The translations under genes were made by a program, and so were the position numbers. DNA of 64,000 nucleotides from Symsagittifera roscoffensis (taxonomy: Eukaryota > Xenacoelomorpha > Acoela > Convolutidae): NCBI RefSeq assembly GCF_963678635.1, contig NC_087065.1:41353430-41417429 (forward strand), in the 5' to 3' direction. Under the pieces are notes generated by a model. It worked only from the letters and a program-made list of their open reading frames with translations, was not told where the DNA came from and did not search any database. How positions within the stretch are numbered: position 1 is the stretch's first letter; each line of letters opens with the position of its first letter. This document shows positions 54,447-64,000 of this stretch, in pieces.

Positions 54447-55368
54447 TTAAGGTGCGCTTAATTCTGCGAGTTTGGGTAAAAATTTGTGTAAACTGTGTAG
54501 TGAACCCATTAAAGATTTCAACTGCTTTCGAGATTTTGGGGTTTTCAGGTCTTCTATTGCTTGTGTTTTCCTTACTAGAGGCGTGATACCAATTTCCCCA
54601 ATCCGATATCCGAGCCATTCGCACTCTGTTTTTGCAAATTCACATTTCCGCAGTTTTAACGCGACATTGGAGACATCCAGATTTTTCAATATCTTTTCCA
54701 CCAACGCAATGTGTTCGATCTTAGTTCCTTTTGAAGTAATTAAGATATCATCTATAAATGCGTTAGCTTGAGGAAATTCCTTAATTAAATTATCAATTAC
54801 TTTTTGGATTTCTGCCGGCATTGACGTAAGTCCGTAAAATCCGTTTTTAAAACGATAAGTCCCAGTGGATTTCCCACCGACTAGTGAAAAATTGCACTGC
54901 TCGCTCGTTTTTTTGTTCTAAAGCAACTTGTCCGTACGCATATGTGAAATCCAACGTTGTAAAGTATACATTTCCCGCTTTTTTCTCCGCGATAATCTGA
55001 CTTACTCCTTCTACTAGTTCGTCAATATTTGGCATTTGGTACTTATTCTTGTGTACCTGCTTGTTCAATTCTCTTGATTCCAGCGCTAATTTTATACTTC
55101 CATCTTTTTTTTTTACTGTAATCACGATAGGGGAGACGAAATACTTATCTTAGCACTTTTGTAATTTTACGATACGCCCTTCATTTATCAGCCGATGAAT
55201 TTCTTTATCCACCTTATTTTGTAGACTGATAGGCACCCTGCGCCCTTTTTGTTGTATAGGCCTCAAATTTTCAAAAAATTTAGCTCTTACTTTCGCATTC
55301 CGGATCTTCCCTATTCTAGTAAAAAAAATTTGGGTACAACTTACAGAAGTATGTTTGCAATTCGTCAT
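54447..55368 (-). pseudogene. Ty3-A reverse transcriptase (copy B)
   Basis: Frames 55150-55368 (fingers), 54847-55125 (TTLDFTYAYGQVAL) and 54447-54821 (AFIDDILITSKG) match copy A with a Ser to Ile change after RIGE. The same stop and frame breaks are present. Confidence 0.9.
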
Positions 55369-55672
55369 ATTCCTCCTCCTCTTGACTGATCCCTTCCCCT
55401 GTGATTCCCATCACTTTCTTCCGTTGGACTAACTCGAGGACCAGGGTGCCCATCAGATTGCGCCCCAGGATTGACTGATGATTTCCGGATATTACAGACA
55501 CTTGTGCTGGTGCTGCCCAGCCGTTTAATGACATCATCACTGTTACCTTCCCCAGTATGTTTATTCGATTGTTATTGTAATCCAAAAATTCATCTTTTGA
55601 AGGCTGTAGTTGAATATTCGCCTTACCTAACGCTGTTTTTTGGTCCGTTATGCTGAAAATCGTCAGGGGGAT
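55316..55672 (-). pseudogene. Ty3-A aspartic protease (copy B)
   Basis: It holds ILGRNLMGTL in the frame 55316-55585 and WLWIDS at the end of the gag frame. The same -1 offset occurs at the active site (D-S-E-S-P then stop). The Met that begins the protease frame in copy A is changed here, so the frame is annotated from a later Met. Confidence 0.8.
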
Positions 55673-56885
55673 TCACTATCTATCCACAACCACATCTTCT
55701 TTCCTGACACCTCAACCTGAACGCGGACCCCAGGGATCTTCAGTTCAGTCTCATTCTTCTTCCTTTTTATTGAAATTACCATGTAGTCGTCCGATCCTGA
55801 CGTCATGGATTCATTTTCCACGCTCCCCTGCTGGTTCACCCACGACACTGGATCTTCATTCAAGTCATTTACGTTCTGCGTACTCTGATGATGCTCATTT
55901 TCATTTCTAACCAATCCGACTCGTCCTCGTCCTCTCCATTGGTTAGTACCTCTTCTAATTCCTCGACATGTTTGTTCAAAATGTCCCAATTTTCGGCACG
56001 AGTTACATGTTGCTCCCTTTGCAGGACAACTTGCGATGTGATCAAGGTTAAATTCTGGTGCGTCGCAATTGTAACACCTACGGTTATTGCCGCTTCCCCC
56101 ACTACTACTTGATCCTTGGGTGTATGCTCCAAGTCCCCCACGTTCTCGACCTCGAAAAAATCCTTGTCCCCTTCTTATGTTAATTACCGGTTCCTGTTTT
56201 ATTGAAATTGCCGGAGCTGTTGAAGCTGTTTTTCCCGTATATGATTTGTATGCGCGCTCACCACGTTCATATGATAAGGCGATCCGGTAGACTTCCTCAG
56301 GTAACTTTGTTGATCGTGATAATTCTCGTTGGCAATCCGATTCCCGCATATTCATAATGAAAATATCACGAACAGTTTCGGCCGCATTTGCAAAATCCCA
56401 TCTACCTGCTAGGGCGCTTAGTTCCGCGTGGATTTTTTCGAACGTTTCGTTCTCACATTGTTTTCGTCCGTAGAAAAGTCCCCGTTCATGAGTTACATTC
56501 CGCTCACGTTGCAAAACACTTTGCATCTCATCCAGGACCCGTGGGTACCGTACCATTTTAATATTAACCGTCGGTTTCCGTGCTTTGAATATCCGTTGCG
56601 CCTCGTCTCCGATACAAAGATATAGGTTAGACTTTAACTTCTTTTCCGAATCGAGACGGTTTTTCCCATTGACTTCTTCAGGCAACGCCGTGATAGCCGC
56701 CGCATTTAGAGTATTCGCAAAATAGAAATCATCGTGATCAATGTCGTATTTTGCTATCATCCCCCAGTGAAATTTAATTATCCACTCCTCCCAGTAAACT
56801 GGAGGTTCCGGTGTTCGTGTTTCCCAAAATGCTACTATGTTTAGTGGATTTTTCCCCCTCCTTTTTTCTCTGCTGGCTGCGCCAT
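55663..56885 (-). pseudogene. Ty3-A gag (copy B)
   Basis: Same organisation as copy A: main frame 55663-56760, ATG at the LTR/primer-site junction (complement of 56883-56885). The second knuckle reads CRKLGHFEQTC (Arg to Gln). Other single-residue changes include W-K-G-R to W-R-G-R and DLDED to DLNED. Confidence 0.9.
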
Positions 56886-57135
56886 GTTAAAGTCGTAACT
56901 TAAGAAAATCAAAAAGGTTGTTGATAAGTTGTATTGTAGACAAACTGTTAGGCATCAAATCGAAATCTTACTGCACTCTTTTATTTTAGATCCCATCGGA
57001 CATTAGAGATCGCAAGGTCACGACAGCAGGTCCCAGACAGAAAGAACAATTGATAGCACTTACATAAACTCAAACTGGTTTCTATCTTGAACAATTGATA
57101 GCACTAACATAAACTCAAAACTGGTCCCTATCTCA
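56885..57135 (-). repeat. Ty3-A 5' LTR (copy B)
   Basis: 251 bp, identical by eye to the 5' LTR of copy A, including all bases that differ from the 3' LTRs. Confidence 0.95.
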
Positions 57136-58060
57136 TAACCTCATTCTTCCCACTTCGTCCAGAAAGGTATTAATTTTTATCAAGCAAAATTTTTGGGGAA
57201 TTGACTGATTTCTTTTGAGACACATATACTCATCTGGCAAGCTCTTTTTCTCTTCCAGTCTAATTGTAGCTTCTTCTGCTTTCCTTCGTTCTTCTACTTG
57301 AAGCGTCTGAAAAAAGTTTCCTCCAAAACCAAAACAAAACGCCACATCTTTTCTTTTATTTTTAGAAAAGCACTGAAGCTTTTCCAAAAAAAATGTGGTT
57401 CAACGAGTTGTGTGAAATTGAGCAGTGTGACCGTTTCAATCATTTTGTCGGGTTGGTTCTGGTTGTTAGAGAACACGCGATTGGAGAGGCCAAGCTGATT
57501 TTCGATGGCCTTGCCAAGCGAGCCCTGTTACCAATCGCTTGCTATCAAAACCAAAAAAATCGTTCCTCTGATTCCAATGAGGACTGTTTGGTCCAATTGA
57601 GGCTCATTTTTCCATTCATAGTTGTAAAAAGTTCAAGAATCTCCGCTATTCTGATCGCCACAAACATTAATTGTTTCTTGTTGGCAGCATGAATCCAGTG
57701 GAGTACCGTGATTGTCTGTCTAATTGTGTGGTTTATCGATTTCAAAATCAAAATCGTTCTTGGTTTAAAATTTCAATTGAAGACGAGCGGAGCGTAGAGC
57801 TGCTTGTGCATCAGTATGGACAGCTGACGCACCAGTGCTGTTCAGCATTTTCCAATCACAAATGGCGGCTTTTATTTGCTGCAAAGCATATTACATCGAG
57901 TTAAGCATCGGAGAATAATGACTGCTGGTAGATTTGTAATTATCGTCTAGGTATTGATGATTTTTCGATTTCTTGTAGTTCGTTAATCGAATTTCTGAAC
58001 TGTTAGGCATCATCTGGCTCAATTCGTTAGTCCCACTCTTGCCTGGAATTGGTAAACAAA
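57136..58060 (-). pseudogene. BEL/Pao RNase H and integrase start (copy B)
   Basis: Same as 47184-48008 (VLHWI at 57545-57751, FLDEVGRMRL at 57133-57387), but here it continues upstream without a break into the RT domain. It establishes that RT, RNase H and integrase belong to one BEL/Pao element interrupted by Ty3-A. Confidence 0.8.
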
Positions 58061-58800
58061 TTTTACCAGCATTCCCATTCTCATCGTACAAAGAGCTTGA
58101 AAACTTATTTATCCGGTGTGCTTGAAAGAGTTCAAACACACCGGATAAATAAGATATAACTGCTTTTTCGGTAATCGGCTGAAGAAAACAAAAAGCGTTG
58201 GAAAAAAGTTATTGAAGAAGTTTCTAAGGTGTCATCTTTACGTTCCATTTCAATCCGAGTATGTAAGAGTTGGTTGGTTCAATGTCAAAACTTTTGCTTG
58301 ATTCTTCAGAATGGTGATCAGGGGGAAACTCGGCAGTCATTTCTTTGCTACTGCAAATCAACTTTCGTAGACTGAAATCTTTTTTTTCGAGCCATTCGAC
58401 AAATTCCTTGTACAATGCTTAATCTTGCTCAACTGCTCGTTGTGATTTTACTAGATCATCCAAGTAAAAGCTTCTTTTGATGATTTTCTCTGCATTTGAA
58501 AACAAATCAGATTGATCTGATCCTGCTTTGAGCAACACGTAGTTAACACATGTTGGAGAAATTTTGGCAGTAAAACATGTCTCTAATGTTCGAGTGGTTG
58601 TATTTTTCCGCCGAAGGAACCGCAAAAATCCTCATTCTTGAGTTGGCATGGCAAGTTGAAGAAATATTGCATCAATGTCCGCTGACATTCCAATCACATT
58701 TTCCCTGCTGAAAAGATAAACTATTCCTAGCAAACTCTATAGCAAGTTTGTCCTGGGATCAGAGTGCCATTAAATGAAAGGCCTTCATGTTTAACTGCAG
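58061..58800 (-). pseudogene. BEL/Pao reverse transcriptase
   Basis: In minus-strand order: SFNGTLIPGQ (about 58760-58790), MSADIDAIFLQLAM (about 58650-58695, family pattern ADIE.MF.Q), LRFLRRKN, SFYLDDLVKS (the Y-x-DD active site, about 58440-58470), SLRKLICSSKEM, YILGLKWN (58224-58415), then ISYLSGVF, where family members read S-x-x-a-x-x-F-D-P-L-G. A perfect foldback (58104-58153) begins exactly at that point. Stops near 58634 and frame changes make it a relic. Confidence 0.85.
58104..58153. repeat. perfect 17-bp foldback in BEL/Pao RT
   Basis: CTTATTTATCCGGTGTG (58104-58120) is followed by a 16-base loop and its exact reverse complement (58137-58153). The loop itself is partly self-complementary (CTTGAA ... 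TTCAAA). Confidence 0.95.
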
Positions 58801-60014
58801 TGTTGCAAACACGCCTCAATTTCTCTGATTTTTTAAGATTCATAATCGGAAGATGGTGTAGCTACCGCTGAGGTAACTCCCGGGACTCTTGCAACTTTTC
58901 AAAACTGACTTCTCGTATAATCATCTTTCATGATCAATTCTGATTGTCTCTTGCTGTCTTGTCTTCAGCTGCAATTTTTTCAAGCCTTCTTTCTAGATAT
59001 TTAAGTCGTCTAACAGCCAATGGGAATTTAACGGAATGTCTGAAAAATTCATTTTTCCGGGAAGTCCAACCTCATATCTTTCTTCATCAAAATTAGTAAT
59101 CATTTGTAAAATATCTTTGGCTACTTTGCCTGATTGTGATTGTATTTTACGGAGCACTTAGATGCATATGATTCTACATCCAACAATTTCTTCATTTACT
59201 TTGTCAGTGAATCGGCTGTGAAATAGGAAGGTGTTTTGATCGCTCCAGTTAGGTTTCTAAATAATCGTTCAGTTGTTGTCCTGTCCAATTTAGCAATGTC
59301 CTAACTGCCCAGGAATCAAGAGACCCAGCTGATATAGATTTAGGGGTATGAATAAGTTGAACAAGTCCTTTCCGAGGATTAGAGTTTCAACGCTTTATGA
59401 AACTGAGTGATTAAGGGATGCTTGCAACGTTTTTCAATATTATATGATCAGTTTCGTCCAAGCCGATTGTAGGTTGCTTGATTAGCTGAACAGTCGTTTT
59501 TTTTTGCCGTGTTGTGAATGCGCTGATGAAGGTTGCCATCTGGTCTGATTCCAAGTTTTCTGGTCCATGAATCCAGGCAACACTCATTTTAAGTTGCCGA
59601 AAGAGCTGACGTTTGAGTTTGACTGAGAAATTTTTACCTATAAAAGACACAAGGGATCCGTTGCCGCGAAAAGCAACTGCTTATTGCAATTATATCTTGT
59701 CGGAAAATGAAAATTTGAGAGCACTTTGATTTACTCTAATATCTGCTTCTAGGCATAGACGACAAACTGCTTTCTGGCGCGAAAAAGTGGTATTGATGGA
59801 TGCACAAAACGGCATTTCCGGCTCCTGCATCGAAAAACCCCGTCATGGCTTTTTGTGCATCCATCAAAAACAAATTGTCGCCCCAGACTGCAATTATTAA
59901 CAAATATTTTCCATTTATGCATGAGAAAAAAATTATAGCAGTTTGTTGAGTCATGTCTTTCCGCAAATGATATATCCATAAACGTGGATCAAATCCACTT
60001 TTTTCGAGCTCCAT
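58801..60014 (-). pseudogene. BEL/Pao gag-protease region (decayed)
   Basis: The minus-strand frame 59749-59979 contains GCTKSHDGVFRCRSRKCRFV and HPSIPLF, resembling the Cys/His region near the gag end of BEL/Pao polyproteins. The frame 59411-59650 (MSVAWIHGPENLESDQ) probably covers the protease to RT linker, but no protease active site is recognisable. 58801-59400 has no clean frame. Position upstream of RT in the same orientation is the main argument. No 5' LTR or primer-binding site was found upstream. Confidence 0.45.
59794..59866. repeat. perfect 16-bp foldback, 41-base loop
   Basis: TGATGGATGCACAAAA (59794-59809) and its exact reverse complement TTTTGTGCATCCATCA (59851-59866). It lies in the putative gag Cys/His region. 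Confidence 0.95.
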
Positions 60015-60845
60015 CTATTAAGGGACACTCATGGCTCGGTAATCCCTTCTGGGATGCTCTTGGATGCACCTAAGAAAATCGACTTTATAGTTTTCTGTTT
60101 GACTCATCGGCCGAAAATTCAAAATCTTTTTTTTCTAGTGTCAGGAATTTCATTACCAATTCAACGTGTACAAATGTTTATATAATACCACAAATTTTTG
60201 TTTAGATTGTACATTCAAAAGTAGCTCAAACCGGCGGTAGTTTGTCCGCTAGTTGCTTAATGAAACGACCACTCGCTCCTTAGCTTGGGTTGAAGCTTTC
60301 TTACAGCGCTGTTTAGGACAGGCTTGGAACTGAGATCTCGAAAACATTGTTACTATGCAAAAGAGTTCACGCATGTTGACACCGTTTCAGCATCTTTGGT
60401 GATTGACTGCGAATCGAACAAAGGAAAGCTTGAAATTTAATTTTCTTCAATTTTGCATTAAATACTACATGAGAAGTGCTAAAAGTTCTTACTAGAGTTT
60501 CCCAGGCTAATGAATACGGTTGCTAGGAAAAGACTCGGCCAATTCAGCCACTCAAGGGGGTCTCCAATCATGAATTCTGGCAATTTCAGCTTGGATGGTT
60601 TAATCTTCGGGTCGCCTAAGGTTCAGACTTTGCTGACTTCTTTTTGGACAAATGAATACTTGGTGGACATTGGAGACTTTGCAGACCTTTGTTCAGATTT
60701 TTCAGACTTATGTTTAGCCTTCGTGTTTTCATTTTAGACCCTACAGACTTTGACCTGCGTTGTGACTATGGTTTTTGGGTCCCAACGCGGATCGATTTTG
60801 TTTTATATAGCTTGAACATGAAACTACGACCTCGACTACAAAACT
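60015..60845. other. unassigned DNA with CAGACTT motif cluster
   Basis: A cluster of CAGACTT-like motifs lies at about 60625-60750, similar in kind but not alignable to 38630-38720. The expected BEL/Pao 5' LTR is not evident. Plus-strand frames at 60510 and 60689 lack motifs. Confidence 0.35.
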
Positions 60846-61795
60846 TCCGTGGATTCAGCGCACGCAGAAATACGTGTAGCGTAATTTTTGTCGGCACCTT
60901 ATTTATTATGGCGCGAATTCCGCGACGAGGAAAGGTAGCTAATTGTTCCGGATTCTGCAGTTATAGGTGGGTCAGCTCAATATAAGCAGATTCCATTAAA
61001 ATAGGTGCATTCCGCCATTACAAATGGATCGTAAATTTGGTTATCGTACTGAATGAAAACAGCTGTTCCGTGAGTAATTAGGAGCTTCATATAAAATTTT
61101 ATTTAGCAAATGCGGACTTTAAGTGCAAGGTATTAACTATTGTTAGTGGAATCTAAAGAAAAAGAATTAAATTATTGTTCAACTTAAGATGTATGTTCAC
61201 ATTAAGTTCTAGGATTATGTTCCCAGTTCCCAGCAAGCTGTTTCGGCGATCATAAGTAGTAAAACATTTCACTTTGAAACCAATTAAGCAAGACCCTCAT
61301 TTGGAAATAGGTAATTTTTGAAGGGAGGTTTGTCTGTAAATGAGTTTTAAGTGAGATTGAATTGTTGAATGGAAAAAGTTGCTGATGAACCACAAAAAAT
61401 TAGATTTAATTATAAAAGGTAATTTCAAGACATAACTTTAATTGTTACTGGAATCCGCAAACAAGCGTCTTTTGCTGCCTGCAATTTGCGGATTCCGCTT
61501 AATTTTTCCAGATTCCGCTCACGATGTGCCGATGTTGCGTACAATTGCGGATTCCGCGACAAAGTGTTTTACAATACACATATAGTTTCAATCGTTTGGG
61601 AATTTCTTAAACTGCTCCGGATTCAGCAAACTTTGTCGCAGAATCACAAAGTCGGCTTTTTTGGAGTAATTTTGAGATATACACTATTTAAGCTATTTGC
61701 TCGTGGAATCAACAGCAGATAAGGTTGAAAAAATAGCTGTTTCACGGATTCTGCGACATAACTGCATTCGGCCTGTTGTTCAATCCGCTTACAGC
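60846..61795. repeat. cluster of degenerate GGATTCCGC motifs
   Basis: At least ten GGATTC[CT]GC-like cores occur over 950 bp, for example GGATTCAGCG (60852), GAATTCCGCG (60913), GGATTCTGC (60949), GGATTCCGC (about 61487, 61547), AGATTCCGCTC (61509), GGATTCAGC (61618) and GGATTCTGCG (61743). Spacing is irregular. No larger period was seen. Confidence 0.5.
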
Positions 61796-62727
61796 TCACA
61801 AAATACTCTGTTTGGCTTCGTTCTTTAGGAAACTCCGGTCAAACACGAGCTATGAGGAGTAGTATGGAATGTGTGTAAATTTAAAAAAGGTTATATGGGA
61901 TTTTTTATTGGATCTACCCAAAGCTTGTCAGTTTATCTGTCAAAATGGTCAAAACTCAGCTTTTAAAGATTGACACCGGAGCCAGGGCTGCTGAGGATAA
62001 GATGTACAAAACCAGTTGCTGATGAAGAATTGCCACGCTGTCGTTTGTTTTTTGGCGGTCATTTGATGAAAACCTTTTTGTTTGTTTTTTTTTGGTTTCT
62101 CCGGCACCTAACTCGAGGGCATCTAGGGCACTCTGAAGTTTTGCTGATGACCAGGTTACTGTTGTGGTTGTTTCAATCATGTCCAGAATTAAGTTAAGCT
62201 TAAGACTGTGACGTTGATATAGTGTTGCACCTCAATCAATTAAAACTTCGATTCTAAAATAAGTTTTGATGTTCCAAAAATTTGTTTTCCCCCAACTTTG
62301 TATTGTTTTTTCTTGTAGTAAGTGCAGTCAAATTTGTTAAAAACTGCAAAATAAGGAATATGGAAAGTGCGAACACGGAAAATTGATGATAATGTCAAAA
62401 CTTTATCGACAATGCGATTTAAATGCGACTTTGTGAAATTGGTCTGAAAATTGGTTATCATAGTCTACGTTTTTGACATACTAGACAGTCCTAACTACTC
62501 TACTTGAGAAAAAAAGCTGTTCAATTTCTGAGAACGCGATTTGCTTTTTTTGCGATTTACTTTACTTGAGAAAAACGCGATTTTTTCTACCTGAGAAAAA
62601 AAATCTGTTCAACTTCTCAAAAACGCGATTTGCACTTTGCGTCTGATTTCCGGTCTTAAAAACGTCGGGTTTAGTGAACGGCATGTTTCCTAGTTCACGT
62701 AGAGGTATTCTCGTTATATGTAAGTTT
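61796..62727. other. unassigned DNA, one uncertain minus-strand frame
   Basis: The frame 61956-62180 (minus, 74 codons; LQSALDALELGAGETKKKQT) looks more gene-like than its neighbours but has no recognised domain. An overlapping plus-strand frame is equally long. At 62500-62640 a short direct repeat CTTGAGAAAAA / CTGAGAAAAAAA with AACGCGATTT occurs three times. Confidence 0.3.
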
Positions 62728-63257
62728 TTGTTCTGACTTTCGATACGAAAGTAACGGAATATTTGTGCTCGGGGTGGGTTTTTGTTTCTTCAGACAAATT
62801 TCGACTTTTTAACTAGCCATTTTTGACGGAATTTTTTTATATCATTCGAAAGGTATTGTTGTCCTGAGCTTAAATTTGAAAAGACCATTTTTTGTAAAGT
62901 TATGAGGGTTTAAAGATTGCCAATTTGGCCATTTTGACCAATTTGGGACAATTAACGCGCGATATAATTCGCGCTATTAACGCGTAAGCGGAGATTTAGT
63001 CCGTCTTATAAATCGTTCCAAATTGGTTGAACGAAGCTTATTTGCCATAATTGATTTGTTACAAGGAACGAAATTTCTCTTTTTGTACTTTAAATGGCGT
63101 GTGGGGGATGATTTTCATAAAAAAATTTCAAATTTTAGAAAAAAAAATTTCATTTATTTTTTTTCATTTAAATTTTTTAATGTTATTACTGCTGCTCGAT
63201 AAACCTTAAAGGCAGTCGGAACATTCAGGGCTTCGCCCTGACACGAGCAGGCTTGTT
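62728..63257 (+). repeat. family H repeat, full length
   Basis: It starts TTGTTCTGACTTTCGATACG (5' hairpin CTTTCGATACGAAAG) and ends with CAGGGCTTCGCCCTG and ACACGAGCAGGCTTGTT. The subterminal inverted repeats and the central GCGCGATATAATTCGCGC palindrome are present. Confidence 0.9.
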
Positions 63258-63566
63258 ATTGTTTGTGATCGTTTTCTTTGTTTTAAGATAAACGGTATAT
63301 TGCGTGCATTGTTTTGGTGAGTGATTGCTGGGTTCAATGGAATCGATAATAAGACACTGAAAAGTAATGGTCTACACACGATTGGCTCTTCACATATTTT
63401 GACCCTCCTTAATTTTGTGGGACCTTTTGTCCCTCGCAACTTTCGCCCCTGATATATTAAACATAATTGTGGGGCGATAATCGTGGTAACGGTGGCGCGA
63501 AATGTGTGCTGGTAAAAATGTGCCACTAAGTTTAAGAGAAGCGAAACGTGCCACATTCAAAAATAA
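63258..63566. other. unassigned spacer
   Basis: No feature recognised. The minus-strand frame 63206-63556 runs into the H repeat and is taken as chance. Confidence 0.3.
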
Positions 63567-63679
63567 CACGACTGCTCGTATCAGGGCGAAGCCCTGAATG
63601 TTCCAACTGCCTATTAAGGTTTATGGAGCAGAAATAACATTAAAAAATTAAAAGTAACAAAACAAAATGAAACTATTTT
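63567..63679 (-). repeat. family H 3' end, reversed
   Basis: CACGACTGCTCGTATCAGGG, then CGAAGCCCTGAATGTTCC, and about 90 bp of the adjoining sequence, interrupted by the start of the next H copy in the opposite direction. Confidence 0.8.
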
Positions 63680-64000
63680 TTGTTCCGACTTTCGATACGA
63701 AAGTAACGGAATATTTGTGCTCGGGGTGGGTTTTTTTTTCTTCAGACAAATTTCGACTTTTTAACTAGCCGTTTTTGACGGAATTTTTTTATATCATTCG
63801 AAAGCTATTGTTGTCCTGGGCTTGAATTTGAAAAGATATTTTACCTGTGATCATTTTTTGTAAAGTTATGGGGGTTTAAAGATTGCCATTTTGGCCAATT
63901 TGGGACAATTAACGCGCGATAAATTTCGCGCTATTAACGCGTAAGCGAGATTTAATCCGTCTTCGAAATCGTTCCAAATTGGTTCAAGGAAGCTTATATG
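63680..64000 (+). repeat. family H repeat, cut by the window end
   Basis: It starts TTGTTCCGACTTTCGATACG and follows the H order up to the GGTTCAAGGAAGCTTATATG block at the last base. It is inserted into, or abutting, the previous reversed copy. Confidence 0.9.

Larger units (their letters stand above)
50976..57135 (-). mobile_element. Ty3/gypsy element Ty3-A, copy B
   Basis: Same insertion as copy A, duplicated with its flanks: 3' LTR 50976-51227, 5' LTR 56885-57135, TAAC at 50972-50975 and 57136-57139, primer-binding site ending at 56884. The length of 6.16 kb represents the undisturbed element because it lacks the 623-bp duplication. It shares with copy A the protease frame break, the missing integrase Asp and the RT frame breaks, so these predate the duplication. 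Confidence 0.95.
48053..57960. repeat. tandem duplication 2, copy B
   Basis: This is a direct repeat of copy A without the 623-bp internal duplication. After 57960 (ATTGATGA) it continues into BEL/Pao RT, so this copy keeps the original right-hand connection. The left-hand connection of the ancestral locus is at 37481. Confidence 0.95.

Overview
The window is AT-rich eukaryotic DNA, roughly one third G+C by eye. It is almost entirely made of transposable-element relics and dispersed repeats. BEL/Pao and Ty3/gypsy retroelements occur together, the BEL/Pao class is known essentially from animals, and no compact gene organisation is seen. These points suggest a repeat-rich region of an invertebrate animal genome. 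I cannot place the species. No intact host gene, rRNA, convincing tRNA or CRISPR array was found. One short candidate terminal exon is the only possible host coding sequence.

Layout. 1-7.7 kb: copies of a hairpin-ended repeat (family H), a DNA-transposon end (family T) and a 2.8 kb LTR element without recognisable protein genes (family L, 4032-6824). 7.7-19.7 kb: a decayed Ty3/gypsy element on the minus strand (Ty3-B) and 2.1 kb of its flank, present as a direct tandem duplication (unit 1 8633-12565, unit 2 12566-19552). Unit 1 has lost 3,062 bp of pol. The right edge of the duplication lies in the apex of a 220-bp hairpin. 19.7-37.5 kb: a mosaic of families H, L, T, P and Q, mostly non-coding, ending in an H element expanded into a four-fold 248-bp tandem array. 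37.5-58 kb: a second direct tandem duplication (copy A 37481-48008, copy B 48053-57960). Each copy holds a nearly complete Ty3/gypsy element (Ty3-A, minus strand, 252/251-bp LTRs, TAAC target duplication) nested inside the integrase gene of a BEL/Pao element. 58-60 kb: the upstream half of that BEL/Pao element (reverse transcriptase and probably gag). 60-64 kb: unassigned DNA, then two more full or partial H elements.

How the parts relate. Both Ty3 elements have the order gag - protease - RT - RNase H - integrase - charged C-terminal tail, no envelope gene, and a gag reading frame whose ATG is created at the LTR/primer-binding-site junction. All pol genes carry frameshifts or stops, so none looks autonomous. 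The history of the 37-60 kb block can be ordered: BEL/Pao insertion, Ty3-A insertion into it, divergence of the Ty3-A LTRs (about six differences), then tandem duplication (both copies share those LTR differences), then a 623-bp internal duplication in copy A only. Template-switch-like scars recur: a templated filler at the large junction, breakpoints in a hairpin, and perfect short foldbacks inside the BEL/Pao genes. The most distinctive dispersed family, H, has subterminal inverted repeats plus a 3' stem-loop, the architecture of non-autonomous Helentrons (HINE/INE-1-like). That assignment is an inference.
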